From: Mesosutterella faecium
GTDB lineage: Bacteria; Pseudomonadota; Gammaproteobacteria; Burkholderiales; Burkholderiaceae_F
Length of the DNA stretch: 64,000 bases
Reading direction: 5' to 3'
NCBI RefSeq assembly: GCF_022809315.2
Contig: NZ_JAKZJU020000001.1
Span: 1,116,001 to 1,180,000 of the forward strand
Numbering within the stretch: the first letter of the stretch is position 1; every line of letters begins with the position of its first letter. The position numbers were made by a program, and so were the translations under genes. This document shows positions 30,883-39,288 of the stretch, piece by piece. The notes beneath the pieces were generated by a model, which was not told the origin of the DNA, did not search any database, and saw only the letters and a list, made by a program, of their open reading frames with translations.

Positions 30883-32686
30883 TGTTAGAGCAAAGGGAAA
30901 ATGTCACATGCCAGCACAACGGGACTATGTCACACCCTAGCAAAGCGATTATGACACCAAAAATTCTCCGCCAAAGACAGAAATTGAGAGCCCCCTGGGG
31001 CCCTTTATCGTCTTCATGGAGAACACCCTGCCCACGCTCTGTCGGGCGCTCGCCTCAAATGGGCTGAAGCCCGTGCGGGCTGTGGGCAGGTTGGGAAAAA
31101 AGATCTTCTGAGAGCCTGTGTTGATTTCATTATTTGCCAGATCTGTTTTTCCGCTGCTTCAGCTTTTCTTCGAGTTCACGGGCCTTTTGGTCACGCTCTT
31201 TTCTCTGGGCCTGCCGTTGCTTCGCTTCAGCCATTTCGCATTCCAGCTTCATGACGAAGCCGTTGGGTCGCAAATCTTCCTTCTCAATGATTCGATCCAG
31301 GCATGCGTCTATGGTCTTCGATGACTCAAGGTATTCCGTGCGCTCGAGCGTTTTTCTTTTCCGGGCTTCAAAGCAGAGCAGATGTTCTTTGCCCCGTGCA
31401 TCCCGGTAGACCATTTCCGGCGCACGGCCATCCGGGTACTCGATGACGCTGACTTTCTTGCCCATCAGCTCAAACTTCCGAGCGCTCGCATTCTTGAGCT
31501 GCAGGATCGACCCCCCGAAGGAGACGCTCAGAGATTTGCTCAGAACGCGTTCGTGCCACCAGGCGCATATGCGTTCAATCTCGGGCATACTTTCTTCAGC
31601 CACCGCACAGTTTGCGCTCAGGGGTTCTCTTGGGTCGATTCCAAACCGCTGATTGAAATCCCTGATCAGTTCGTCCATGCGCTGATTGGCGGTGGCCATG
31701 TCTTCGATTCCCATGACCCTGAACTCATGCGGCCAGCGCCCCTGCAGCGTCTTGAACAGGCGTTCTATCCGGCCTTTTGCCTGCGGGCTCTGAGCGAATA
31801 TCTGCTCGATCTGAAGCTTGTCGCAGACTCTCTGAAACTGTGTGCCCTCTACATTTTTGGACCGGCCCTGAGCCAACGCGCGGAAAGTGCCGTGCCGATC
31901 GCTGTATAGCGCAAGGGGGATTCCGTGCGCCCTGATGTATTGGAGCAGCACGGTCATATAGCCCGCCGCGGTCTCCGAGGGAAAGAACCCGGCAGCGGCG
32001 ATTCTGCCGGTCGCATCGTCAATGAACGCGATTAATGAGCACTCTTTCTGACCGGGGCCGAACCATCTGTGCGGGCTGCCGTCGATCTGAACCAGCTCGC
32101 CGAACCTTGACCTTCTGCGCCTCAGAAAATGACCGGCTCTTCTGAGCCCCTGCTCTGAGGCCTGAGGGCTGAGTTCTCTCAGAATCTTTCGAACAGTTTC
32201 CTTCGACACTTTGATCCCTTCGTTTTTCACAAGGTACTGAGTCAGGAGCGTCGGAGGGAAATCCTGATATTTTGTAACTGCCAGTTCTATGATTTTTAAA
32301 CGAATATCGTCTGGCAGGCGGTTGCTCGGGGGCCGCCCTTTGTTGCCATGGGGCGGATCTGCGGCTTCGCCCCTTTTCCAGGCGGCCAGCCTGCGATAGA
32401 ACTGGCGAATGCTCAGCTTCATCGCTTTGGCTGCCTCCGGCACCGAGAGCAGGCCGTAGGCGACCTGTTCGAAAATCTCCTCTGTGCCGGTCTGGGACTT
32501 CGGGGCTCTTTCAGGAAGCGAGTTTTTCATGTGCGACTCCTAAAAAACAGGCTCTCTGAAGTGATTGTGTGACAAAATCGCTTTGCCGGGGGCTGTCATG
32601 CAGATTGCCGGCTTATGACAGAGTCGCGTTGCCGGACCATGACATAGTCCCGTAGTTTTCCGTGACATTATCGCGTTGCTCTAACA
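30883..32686 (-). mobile_element. Insertion sequence, IS1202/ISNCY type, 1,804 bp
   Basis: The element is bounded by terminal inverted repeats beginning TGTTAGAGCAA at 30883 and ending with its complement TTGCTCTAACA at 32686; the match extends to about 25 bases with three mismatches. It carries one transposase gene and is flanked by a 17-base direct duplication. Both ends hold iterated 18-base motifs resembling GTGACAnnnTCGCnTTGC: three at the left (30890-30907, 30916-30933, 30940-30957, on the reverse strand) and four at the right (32569-32586, 32615-32632, 32639-32656, 32662-32679). These are probably transposase-binding sites. Intact ends and an intact gene suggest a recent insertion. Confidence 0.9.
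31130..32530 (-). CDS. ISNCY family transposase
   Basis: A 466-residue DDE transposase. An N-terminal helix-turn-helix (LSVPEAAKAMKLSIRQFYRRL, within residues 28-50) is followed by an integrase core with Asp150 in VQIDGSPHRWF, Asp211 in LYSDRHGTF and Glu256 in SPQAKGRIERLF. The C-terminal end is a charged coiled coil. The pattern QIDGSPHRWF and length are those of the IS1202 group. The start at 32530 follows TAGGAGT. The frame is intact. Confidence 0.9.
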   Translation of the reverse strand: MKNSLPERAPKSQTGTEEIFEQVAYGLLSVPEAAKAMKLSIRQFYRRLAAWKRGEAADPPHGNKGRPPSNRLPDDIRLKIIELAVTKYQDFPPTLLTQYLVKNEGIKVSKETVRKILRELSPQASEQGLRRAGHFLRRRRSRFGELVQIDGSPHRWFGPGQKECSLIAFIDDATGRIAAAGFFPSETAAGYMTVLLQYIRAHGIPLALYSDRHGTFRALAQGRSKNVEGTQFQRVCDKLQIEQIFAQSPQAKGRIERLFKTLQGRWPHEFRVMGIEDMATANQRMDELIRDFNQRFGIDPREPLSANCAVAEESMPEIERICAWWHERVLSKSLSVSFGGSILQLKNASARKFELMGKKVSVIEYPDGRAPEMVYRDARGKEHLLCFEARKRKTLERTEYLESSKTIDACLDRIIEKEDLRPNGFVMKLECEMAEAKQRQAQRKERDQKARELEEKLKQRKNRSGK

Positions 32687-32703
32687 AAATTTGTCAGCGG
32701 CTT
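32687..32703 (+). repeat. Target-site duplication, right copy
   Basis: Second copy of AAATTTGTCAGCGGCTT. It ends within the likely -35 region of ssrA, so the insertion rebuilt the sequence next to the promoter instead of removing it. Confidence 0.85.
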
Positions 32704-32730
32704 TGCTCCTTGCTTCAAAACGGGTAAAAT
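32702..32730 (+). promoter_or_regulatory. Predicted ssrA promoter
   Basis: TAAAAT at 32725-32730 is a good -10 box, 11 bases before the mature tmRNA 5' end at 32742. TTTGCT at 32702-32707 is a weak -35 with a 17-base spacer. Everything upstream of the -35 is now insertion-sequence DNA plus the duplicated target. Confidence 0.55.
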
Positions 32731-32741
32731 AAATTCTCTTT

Positions 32742-33105
32742 GGGGCTGCCTTGGTTTCGACGTGGGTCACGAAGCGGCACAATGCATGTCGAGGTCCGGA
32801 ATCCTCGTTAAACAGTTCGGAAAGTAATAAACGCCAATAACGAGCGTTACGCTCTCGCGGCTTAATCCCGCGGGATGATGCACCGGCTTGTCTGAGGGCC
32901 GGGTCAGGCAACTGACAGCATCACCATATACTCAGGCTGGATCTGCGCGGAGTCGTGACGCGCAGGTTGAGATCAAGCGACTGGCTTTCGAAGGGCCCGC
33001 CGACGGGCATGAGCGAAAGTGAGACTTTAAAATCCGCCGGCTAAGCATGTAGATTTGTACGGGGACGATTTGCGGACGCGGGTTCGACTCCCGCCAGCTC
33101 CACCA
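32742..33105 (+). ncRNA. ssrA: tmRNA (ribosome rescue RNA)
   Basis: A one-piece tmRNA of 364 nt. The 5' end GGGGCTG pairs with CAGCTCC before the encoded CCA at 33103-33105; the T arm GGTTCGACTCC is standard. The tag reading frame at 32833-32865 encodes ANNERYALAA followed by TAA, a betaproteobacterial-type degradation tag ending in ALAA. With SmpB it releases stalled ribosomes. Confidence 0.95.
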
Positions 33106-33114
33106 GACACATAT

Positions 33115-33146
33115 CCCAGGCTGCTTCAGGGCGCCTGGGGTTTCAT
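33115..33146 (+). terminator. Terminator of ssrA
   Basis: CCCAGGC (33115-33121) pairs with GCCTGGG (33133-33139), followed by GTTTCATTT, ten bases after the tmRNA CCA. Confidence 0.65.
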
Positions 33147-33266
33147 TTGCCCCAAGCCGGCGGACGAGCCCCGGCCCCGGGCGTTTAAGGGCAGCCTTTT
33201 ATATTTTCCGCCGGGGCGGAGAAAAGAAAACTTCGCGGCAGCAAAGTCGGCCGGGCCGCCGGGCCT

Positions 33267-33654
33267 CTAGCTTTCCCACCACTCCAACATTTCCAGATCC
33301 GTTTCCGTGGGATTGAGAAGCGTCGGATCCCCCGAGGCTGTGGCGAGCAGGCTGCCCAGGTCGTCGAGCGACAGCTTTTCCAGCTCAGGGCCTCCGTTTT
33401 CCAACTGATGCCGGCCGGGCGGCAGTCACTTCCTGCCGCTGCTGCGGCGTCAGTCTTGAAGAAAGGGCGTATTCGCCCGGAGACGGGGCTTCCTGGAAAG
33501 CCTCCTCGCCCGGGCTGCCCGCTTTGCCTGAAGCGCTCTCTGGCTGCGTCTCTGAGCCGCCGGAGGCGCTCCCGCCGATGATCAGCGTCGCTCCCGGCCG
33601 GCCGTGCCTGCGGTCGAACTCTTCCAGCTCCTTCGGATCCGTTATCCCTGGCAT
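33267..33654 (-). pseudogene. Small hypothetical gene broken by a frameshift
   Basis: An ATG at 33654 follows AAGGAG and starts MPGITDPKELEEFDRRHGRP. The frame runs through LTPQQRQEVTAA and then loses sense. In the next frame an acidic tail of family-like composition, ending EMLEWWES, runs to a TAG at 33267-33269. The open part of that frame begins in the GC run at about 33405-33435, so a single-base change there would join the two. The joined product would be about 129 residues, acidic, without signal or membrane segments. I do not recognise the family. It may be decaying, or the base may be a sequencing error. Confidence 0.45.
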
Positions 33655-33797
33655 CTGCGGTCTCCTTGTCCGTAAAGACTCCGGGATTTTTCCGCCCTGC
33701 TTTGAATTCACCAGCGCGAGCTTTAAAAGAGCCTGAAACGTCAGCCCTGGTCCCGCAGAGCGCAGCCGGAGCGGTCCGTGCGGGCCTCCGGGACGTC

Positions 33798-34451
33798 CTA
33801 GGGGAGCTCAAGCAGCAGGGCCATCTGAAAGCCGGAAGGAGCCCCCACGCTGTGCCTGCCCCCTGCCGCAAACTTGAAGTTTTCCCCCGCCCGGATCGGA
33901 TGCCTTTCGCCTTCGTAGCCGATCACGCCCTCGCCCGAGAGCGCGAAAACCAGGGCGTCGCCCGGCGCGGCGTGCTCGGAAAGGCCCGTCCCGGCGCCAA
34001 AGCTCATCAGGGCGAACTTAAGCGCGGGGCTTCCCACGAGATCGAGGTTCACAATCCGGCCGGGCTGCAGAGGCAGGATGCCGGAAATCTGCGCGGCGGC
34101 CCCGGGCCTGAGGACCGGATTCACCCGGGCCGGGCCTTTAAGCGCGATTTCCAGATAGACCGCCCCCTGGGCGCTTCGGATGCCGACCGGTTTTCCGACC
34201 GGTGTGAGGAAAATGTCTCCCGCCTTCAGCCCCACGGGATCGGCCCCGGCCAGGGCCTCGGCCTTGCCCTCCAGCAGAAGCCAGATTTTGGGCTGCTCGT
34301 AGAGCTCGGAGCCGATGTCCGTTCCGGCGGCAAGAGAAAAGCAGGAAATGGCGTAGTGCCCGGTCTCCGAAAGGGAGGTTGAGATCGTGCAGCCCGCGGC
34401 CGGCACGTTTTCCCCGGCCAGTGAGAAGACTTTTCCAGCGGTGCCTTTCAT
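33798..34451 (-). CDS. Two-cupin domain protein
   Basis: A 217-residue protein with two cupin barrels: one at about residues 25-110 (TGHYAISCFSLAAGTDIG, then WLLLEGKAEAL and GDIFLTPVGKP) and one at about 130-215 (LKFALMSFGAGTGLSEHAAPGDALVFALSGEG). Only some of the usual metal-binding histidines are present. I start it at 34451, after GGAGGAG; the longer frame crosses the regulatory region. It is divergent from the DUF438 gene with an NsrR-like site between them, which suggests a link to nitric oxide stress. Its exact role is unknown. Confidence 0.7.
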   Translation of the reverse strand: MKGTAGKVFSLAGENVPAAGCTISTSLSETGHYAISCFSLAAGTDIGSELYEQPKIWLLLEGKAEALAGADPVGLKAGDIFLTPVGKPVGIRSAQGAVYLEIALKGPARVNPVLRPGAAAQISGILPLQPGRIVNLDLVGSPALKFALMSFGAGTGLSEHAAPGDALVFALSGEGVIGYEGERHPIRAGENFKFAAGGRHSVGAPSGFQMALLLELP

Positions 34452-34488
34452 TTCGAGGATTCTCCTCCAAAAAGGGTTGATGTTTTTA

Positions 34489-34511
34489 AATATGTATTTA
34501 GAATACATCTT
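34489..34511. promoter_or_regulatory. NsrR-like nitric oxide response site
   Basis: Read on the minus strand, the 23 bases are AAGATGTATTC followed by TAAATACATATT. This matches the known NsrR half-sites AAGATGYATTT and AAATRCATCTT with about two differences. It lies 38 bases upstream of the cupin start and 49 bases upstream of the DUF438 start, so it can control both. No nsrR gene is in the window. Confidence 0.65.
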
Positions 34512-34559
34512 TAAAAATCGAAATGCGAATTTCTTTTCCCAAAGCTCAGCAGGACTGCC

Positions 34560-35915
34560 ATGACCGATTTGAAAGACATCAGGGGACTTGACGATAGGAA
34601 ACTTGAAGCGGCGCTTGCCATTCGCAGGGCGTACGAAGAGGGGAGGCTTTCGCTTGAAGAAGCCCACCGGCGCCTGAAAAGCGAAGTCCGGTCCCTGAAG
34701 CCCTGGGAGATCGCCAGGATCGAACAGGACCTCACGGCGGAGCAGGGCGGCGACGACTGCCGCTCCCGCAGGATTTCAGAACTCTTTCTGATCTACGGCC
34801 CGGTGCTCGACCGCAGCCGCCCCGAGCTTCCGGCCGACCACCCGATCGCCCGCTACTATCAGGAAAACGACCGCGAGCGCGGCATCGTGCAGGAAATCGA
34901 GGATCTTCTCCAGTACCCCGTGATCCGAAACCAGTGGCTCGAGCTCTACGACAGGCTCTCCGAGATCCGCAGGCATTTCTCCCGCAAGCAGAACCAGCTC
35001 TACTCCGTGCTGGAGAAGAAAGGATTTGACCATCCCTCCACCCGCATGTGGCTTTTCGACGATGCGGTCCGGGACGAGATCCGGGAAAACCGCAGGCTGC
35101 TGGAGGCCGGGCAGGATGATGAATTCATCGCCCGCCAGGCCTCCCTCCTCGAAGACCTGAAGGACCTGATGGCAAAGGAAGAGCAGGTGCTGCTGCCGAC
35201 CTCGCTCATGCTGGTGAACCGCCGCGAGTTTGAAGAAATGCGCCGGGGCGACGCGGAAATCGGCTACGCCTGGCTCGGCGAGGGGGCTGACCCGGAGCGC
35301 GGAGCTCAGGCCGCGCCCGCCGCCTCGGACGTCAGGGAAGGATTCTCGGCCGATCTCCAGAAGCTGCTTGTGCGCTACGGCCTCGGCTCCGGCGCCTCGG
35401 CCGACGGGAAGCTCGAGATGAGGAACGGCAGGCTCACGCTCGAGCAGGTGAACCTCGTGCTGCGGAACCTGCCGCTCGACATTTCCTTCGTGGACGAGAA
35501 CGACCTTGTCGCCTACTACTCGGACACCGAGCACCGTATTTTTCCTCGGAGCCGCAATGTGATCGGCCGCCAGGTGCGGAACTGCCACCCCAGGACGAGC
35601 GTGAAGTACGTGGAGGAAATCCTCGCGAAGTTCAAGTCCGGAGAGGAGGACACTGCGGATTTCTGGATCGACGGGAAGGACGCTTTCGTCTACATCCGCT
35701 ATGTCGCCGTTCGGGACGAGAAGGGAAAGTTCCGCGGCGTGCTCGAGACCATGCAGGACTGCACCCGCATCCGCGAGCTCACCGGATCCCGCACCCTGCT
35801 CACCTGGAGCAGCGAAACGCACGCCCCGGAGCGCCTCTACGGGATTTCGGAACCGGGGACAAGCGAAGGTACGCCAGTCACAAAGGACGGCTGTTTCACT
35901 GGAAAGGCTTCTTAA
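34560..35915 (+). CDS. DUF438 / hemerythrin HHE / PAS domain protein
   Basis: A 451-residue cytoplasmic protein. DUF438 occupies about residues 1-70 (LAIRRAYEEGRLSLEEAHRR). A hemerythrin-like HHE region follows at about 90-235 (DHPIARYYQEN, RHFSRKQNQLYSVLEKKGFDHP, LMAKEEQVLLPTSLML). A PAS domain fills about 290-415 (DISFVDENDLVAYYSD, GRQVRNCHP, FRGVLETMQDCT). The order matches DUF438 proteins linked to di-iron and NO chemistry. The last 30 residues are unconserved in appearance. The NsrR-like site upstream supports a nitrosative-stress role. Confidence 0.8.
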   Translation: MTDLKDIRGLDDRKLEAALAIRRAYEEGRLSLEEAHRRLKSEVRSLKPWEIARIEQDLTAEQGGDDCRSRRISELFLIYGPVLDRSRPELPADHPIARYYQENDRERGIVQEIEDLLQYPVIRNQWLELYDRLSEIRRHFSRKQNQLYSVLEKKGFDHPSTRMWLFDDAVRDEIRENRRLLEAGQDDEFIARQASLLEDLKDLMAKEEQVLLPTSLMLVNRREFEEMRRGDAEIGYAWLGEGADPERGAQAAPAASDVREGFSADLQKLLVRYGLGSGASADGKLEMRNGRLTLEQVNLVLRNLPLDISFVDENDLVAYYSDTEHRIFPRSRNVIGRQVRNCHPRTSVKYVEEILAKFKSGEEDTADFWIDGKDAFVYIRYVAVRDEKGKFRGVLETMQDCTRIRELTGSRTLLTWSSETHAPERLYGISEPGTSEGTPVTKDGCFTGKAS

Positions 35916-36172
35916 CTGTCAGGTCCGTGCCGAGCTCTGTTTTGCTCCGGGCGGGATTTTGAGCGGCATGCAGGCGCCTGCTGATGGATTCTCCCGATGT
36001 TTGTTCGGGTTCTTCGCTGTGCTGACAGTAGCAGAGCGGCAGGCTCGTTGTGACGGCCAGCGGCTGACAGGCTTTGGCGCCTTGTCTGCCAGCCCTCTCC
36101 TGTTGGAGAGGGCAAAGGGGGGTTTCAAGAGGGAAGCCGTCAGGGGCAGGTTCCGCCGTCAGCCCGATCCTG

Positions 36173-38305
36173 TCAGTTGATGATGTTTTGTTTCCTGGGC
36201 ATCCGGGCCAGCAGCCACAGCGCACAGCTGATGCTGTCGCCTGCCTTCACTGGCTTTTTGAAAGCCTTTTTATTGGCGTAGAGCCTTATCAAGAAATCAC
36301 GGGCCCCGCTTTTGGAAATGGGCGTAACCATGGAGTAAAGAGGAGTGCCAAAAAGGTCGCAGTCCGACACGGAAAGGACAGGGCCTGTGAAGCTGTACCA
36401 GCAGCTCGTTTCCGAAGATGAAAGAATAACCATCTGATCGGTCAGGACTTTCGCACCTTTGAAATCAGCCTTCGTTTTCCCGGGGTTTTGCTCCAAAAAG
36501 TTTTTGAGGTCCATCTCGTAAAGGGGGCCTTCGGTGATCAGCAGTGGTTCTGTGTCGCGTATTGACGGATCAAAAGCCAGCCCGAAGAGCTCAAAATTTT
36601 CTTTAAAGCCAGGCTCACGGGCGAATGAATGAGCAAAGGAGCTCAGCCCCGGCACAAAGCAGGCGAAGGCGTTGGGCTCCAGTTCATTTAAAAGGGCGAG
36701 CTCGCCGTTCGCGCAGCCTTTGGGGAGGAAACTCGCCCTGACCTCCATGGAGTGGATCTGCCCGGGCAGGACAGGAACCGTTTCCTCGACATTCAGCGTG
36801 TTCTCCGCAGCGGTTTCGTCAGAGGGCCGGGCCGGGAGGGATAATCCCGGCCGGTCCTCGGCGTCCAGTAGAATCATCCCGCCAGGCATGTTTTCGGTAA
36901 TTGTTGACGCCTCAATGGCGGCCTTGATGCAGTCCGACGCCGCGTCGGATGTCCCGATGAATTCGACAAGCGGTTCTTCTGTCAAACGATCGTGGCTTCT
37001 AAATTCCCAGAAGTCGCCTTCCGTGGACGCAAGGTCGTCGAATTGACCGGGATCCATACCCTTCCAGGCTTGGTCAATTTGTTCTCTGCTGGTCTTCTTC
37101 ACCCAGCACCCTGAAAATTCTCCCGGATAAGCAGTCCAGTAGGAAAACCCAAGAAACATATCAATGTCTTCCGGGGCAGGCGCTGAAACCTCAAGCCGGT
37201 CGATTCGTCCTGCCGGGTCGCAGCGGCCTTCGAATAGCATGCAGATATTTTGCTCTTTGGCATCCACAAGCCCGATCCCCAGCCCTGTCGTGTTTTTCTG
37301 AGGATTTCTCCGCCTGACGTATGCACACCTTGACGCAAGCGAGGTGTTTTTTTTGTAATCGGTGTTCGCTCTGAGCCAGTCAAGCACAGGCTCAACGCCC
37401 TGGGCTTGCAGTTTGCCGTTGACGTTCAGTGAGATGTCAGGGGTGAAAACGGCATGCAGCGGCTTGTAAGCCCGGTGAGCCTGAGCAACTGCCAGCAGCC
37501 GCAGGTCATGTGCTTCGTCAAGAATGAGGGAGTTCCGGAACCGTCCCGTTGCCACGTCACCGACGAGCCAACCTTCAGCTTCCAGGACGCATTCGCTTTC
37601 TCCGGCTGTTTTGCAGAGCTGCGTCATTTCCTTCGAATCGGCCGCCGTATAAAACACCTCCAGGCACCCGAACGGGGTAGCGGCCCAGGCGTGGAAAAAG
37701 CCGGGAACCCGGCCAAGGGCAGTTTCGGTTTCAGGACGCACATCCCATTTGATCATGGGGGCTCTGATCTGGCAAAGAGGGGCAGGCGAAAAAGCAGTTT
37801 TAACGCTTTCAAATGAGGCGCGCATGCTGAGAGGCCCGCCGAGTTGGGATTTCGGGATGATCTTGAGCGAAGCGGCAATGAATGAAACTTGGACTGTCAG
37901 CTCATCCCAGGGCATGATCGGGCCCATGACGTTGTCGTGCAGCAGCGTCAATGGGATGCTGGACCCTGCCGTGTCGCGTTCCATCAGGGGACATGCGATG
38001 ATCCATACCGCATAGAGTGAGGACGGGTCTTTTCCTCCCAGCACGAACGATTGTGAGACGAAATGCCAGAAGCTGTCGCTCTGGATCCCGAAGCTTAAAG
38101 AGGTCTCTTTAAAGCCGGAGGGCGTTCCGTCCTCATTCCATTTCGTTGCGGTCTCGCCGAGGCTTACTTTCACGGACCCAAGGTCCAGGCAACGGTATCG
38201 GATGAAATAGCCGCAAAAAGCAACAGGCTTTTCTCGAGTGGCCTCTGTCAGAGTCTGCACGCTGAAGCTCTGAAGTCCAACAGCTTCCCTGATCGTGGAA
38301 TGCAT
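36173..38305 (-). CDS. Large orphan protein of unknown function
   Basis: A 710-residue protein starting at an ATG at 38305 after CAGGAG. I recognise no known family. It has no signal peptide or membrane segments, and is rich in Trp, Cys and aromatic beta-strand-like stretches. Short segments that look alike recur: CGYFIRYRCLDLGSVKVSL near the start, and WYSFTGPVLSVSDCDLFG near the end. That hints at a repeated beta-domain, but the similarity is weak. Base composition is clearly more AT-rich than its neighbours. Together with the nearby IS, tmRNA and frameshifted genes, this points to acquired DNA. Confidence 0.6.
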   Translation of the reverse strand: MHSTIREAVGLQSFSVQTLTEATREKPVAFCGYFIRYRCLDLGSVKVSLGETATKWNEDGTPSGFKETSLSFGIQSDSFWHFVSQSFVLGGKDPSSLYAVWIIACPLMERDTAGSSIPLTLLHDNVMGPIMPWDELTVQVSFIAASLKIIPKSQLGGPLSMRASFESVKTAFSPAPLCQIRAPMIKWDVRPETETALGRVPGFFHAWAATPFGCLEVFYTAADSKEMTQLCKTAGESECVLEAEGWLVGDVATGRFRNSLILDEAHDLRLLAVAQAHRAYKPLHAVFTPDISLNVNGKLQAQGVEPVLDWLRANTDYKKNTSLASRCAYVRRRNPQKNTTGLGIGLVDAKEQNICMLFEGRCDPAGRIDRLEVSAPAPEDIDMFLGFSYWTAYPGEFSGCWVKKTSREQIDQAWKGMDPGQFDDLASTEGDFWEFRSHDRLTEEPLVEFIGTSDAASDCIKAAIEASTITENMPGGMILLDAEDRPGLSLPARPSDETAAENTLNVEETVPVLPGQIHSMEVRASFLPKGCANGELALLNELEPNAFACFVPGLSSFAHSFAREPGFKENFELFGLAFDPSIRDTEPLLITEGPLYEMDLKNFLEQNPGKTKADFKGAKVLTDQMVILSSSETSCWYSFTGPVLSVSDCDLFGTPLYSMVTPISKSGARDFLIRLYANKKAFKKPVKAGDSISCALWLLARMPRKQNIIN

Positions 38306-38712
38306 GGCGCTCTCCTGAAGGCGAGAAGAGAAAATATAAGCAGGCAACAACATGGGCAGGGCGGCCTTGATTCAATCTTAGTCCTAAGCCCCAGCGTGGG
38401 AATTGCGGGACTTTGTTCAGCCGGGCGAAGCGGTACTCCCGGTCATCATTTCTCACGGCCGTTCAGGAAGATCGCTTTGCGGCTGGGGTCCCGATCTACG
38501 GCACAGCCGGGTTCCGCCGGGTTCCGGAGGGATGCGGCCCGCAGCACGGGCTGGGGAACAGGGCTCCGGCGAACCAGTTCTAAAGCATAAATTGAGAATT
38601 ATTCCGTAGAGTCAGGCCGCGCCGCCCCGGAGAAGTTTCTGAGGCGGGGCCGGCTCTTTTTTCCGGTGTTCAAGGACAGCGGGGCCGGTGCTCCCGGCCA
38701 GGCGTCGTCACA
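38306..38712. other. Intergenic region between the orphan gene and the acetyltransferase
   Basis: I see no convincing gene in these 407 bases. The left part must hold the promoter of the minus-strand orphan gene. At about 38620-38665 a hairpin (GCCCCG pairing with CGGGGC) is followed by CTCTTTTTT, a terminator-like structure on the plus strand with no obvious gene to end. This may be the remnant of a lost gene. Confidence 0.4.
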
Positions 38713-39245
38713 ATGAAATTGAAGGATATGGAACTCGTTGCGGTAGAGAAACAGGACCTGACCGGCTACAAGGCGGCCATGCAGGAGGCTTTCCAAAAGG
38801 GCTTTGAGGCGAAATACGGCCCGAGTGAAAAAAGGTCCTTCCCGACATGGATATAGAAGAGTCGCTGAACGCGAAGGGCTCTGCGGCCTACAAAGCCGTC
38901 GTGGACGGAGAAATGGTGGGCGGCGCGGTCGTGGCGATCGACCGGAAGACGGGGCACAATCACCTGGACCTGCTTTTTGTCAAAAACGGCTGTCAGAGCC
39001 ACGGAATAGGCAAGAAGATCTGGTTTGCGATCGAGAAGATGTATCCGGACACGGTCGTCTGGGAAACGTGCACGCCCTATTTCGAGCAGCGGAACATCCA
39101 CTTTTACGTGAACGTCTGCGGCTTCACCATTACGGAATTCTTTAACGCCAGACACCCGATGCCGGACGTGCCGGCCGACTTTATCGGCGACGGCGGAGAA
39201 GGGCTCTTTAAGTTCCAGAAATGGATGAAGCCGCTTCCGCATTGA
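38713..39245 (+). pseudogene. GNAT family acetyltransferase split by a frameshift in an A6 tract
   Basis: An ATG at 38713 starts MKLKDMELVAVEKQDLTGY and reads to a TAG after GPSEKRSFPTWI. From 38847 another frame continues the same fold: GEMVGGAVVAID, LDLLFVKNGCQSHGIGKKIW (the acetyl-CoA loop is QSHGIGKK) and NVCGFTITEFF. Adding one A to the A6 run at 38828-38833 joins them as GPSEKKVLPDMDIEESL. The joined product would be 177 residues, a normal GNAT length. The cause may be decay, phase variation by slippage, ribosomal slippage, or a sequencing error; the sequence alone does not decide. Confidence 0.75.
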
Positions 39246-39288
39246 CCGGTCTTCCGGGGCTGCAGACCTGGGCCGCGGCACCGAGGGG

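Noticed and set aside
33185..33871. A 228-codon open frame on the minus strand after ssrA
   Set aside because: Its composition is arginine- and proline-rich. The frame with a ribosome site, starting at 33654, gives a more protein-like product.
32742..39288. A tmRNA-integrated genomic island with an attachment-site repeat
   Set aside because: I found no second copy of the tmRNA 3' end downstream and no integrase gene, although the region is accessory in nature.
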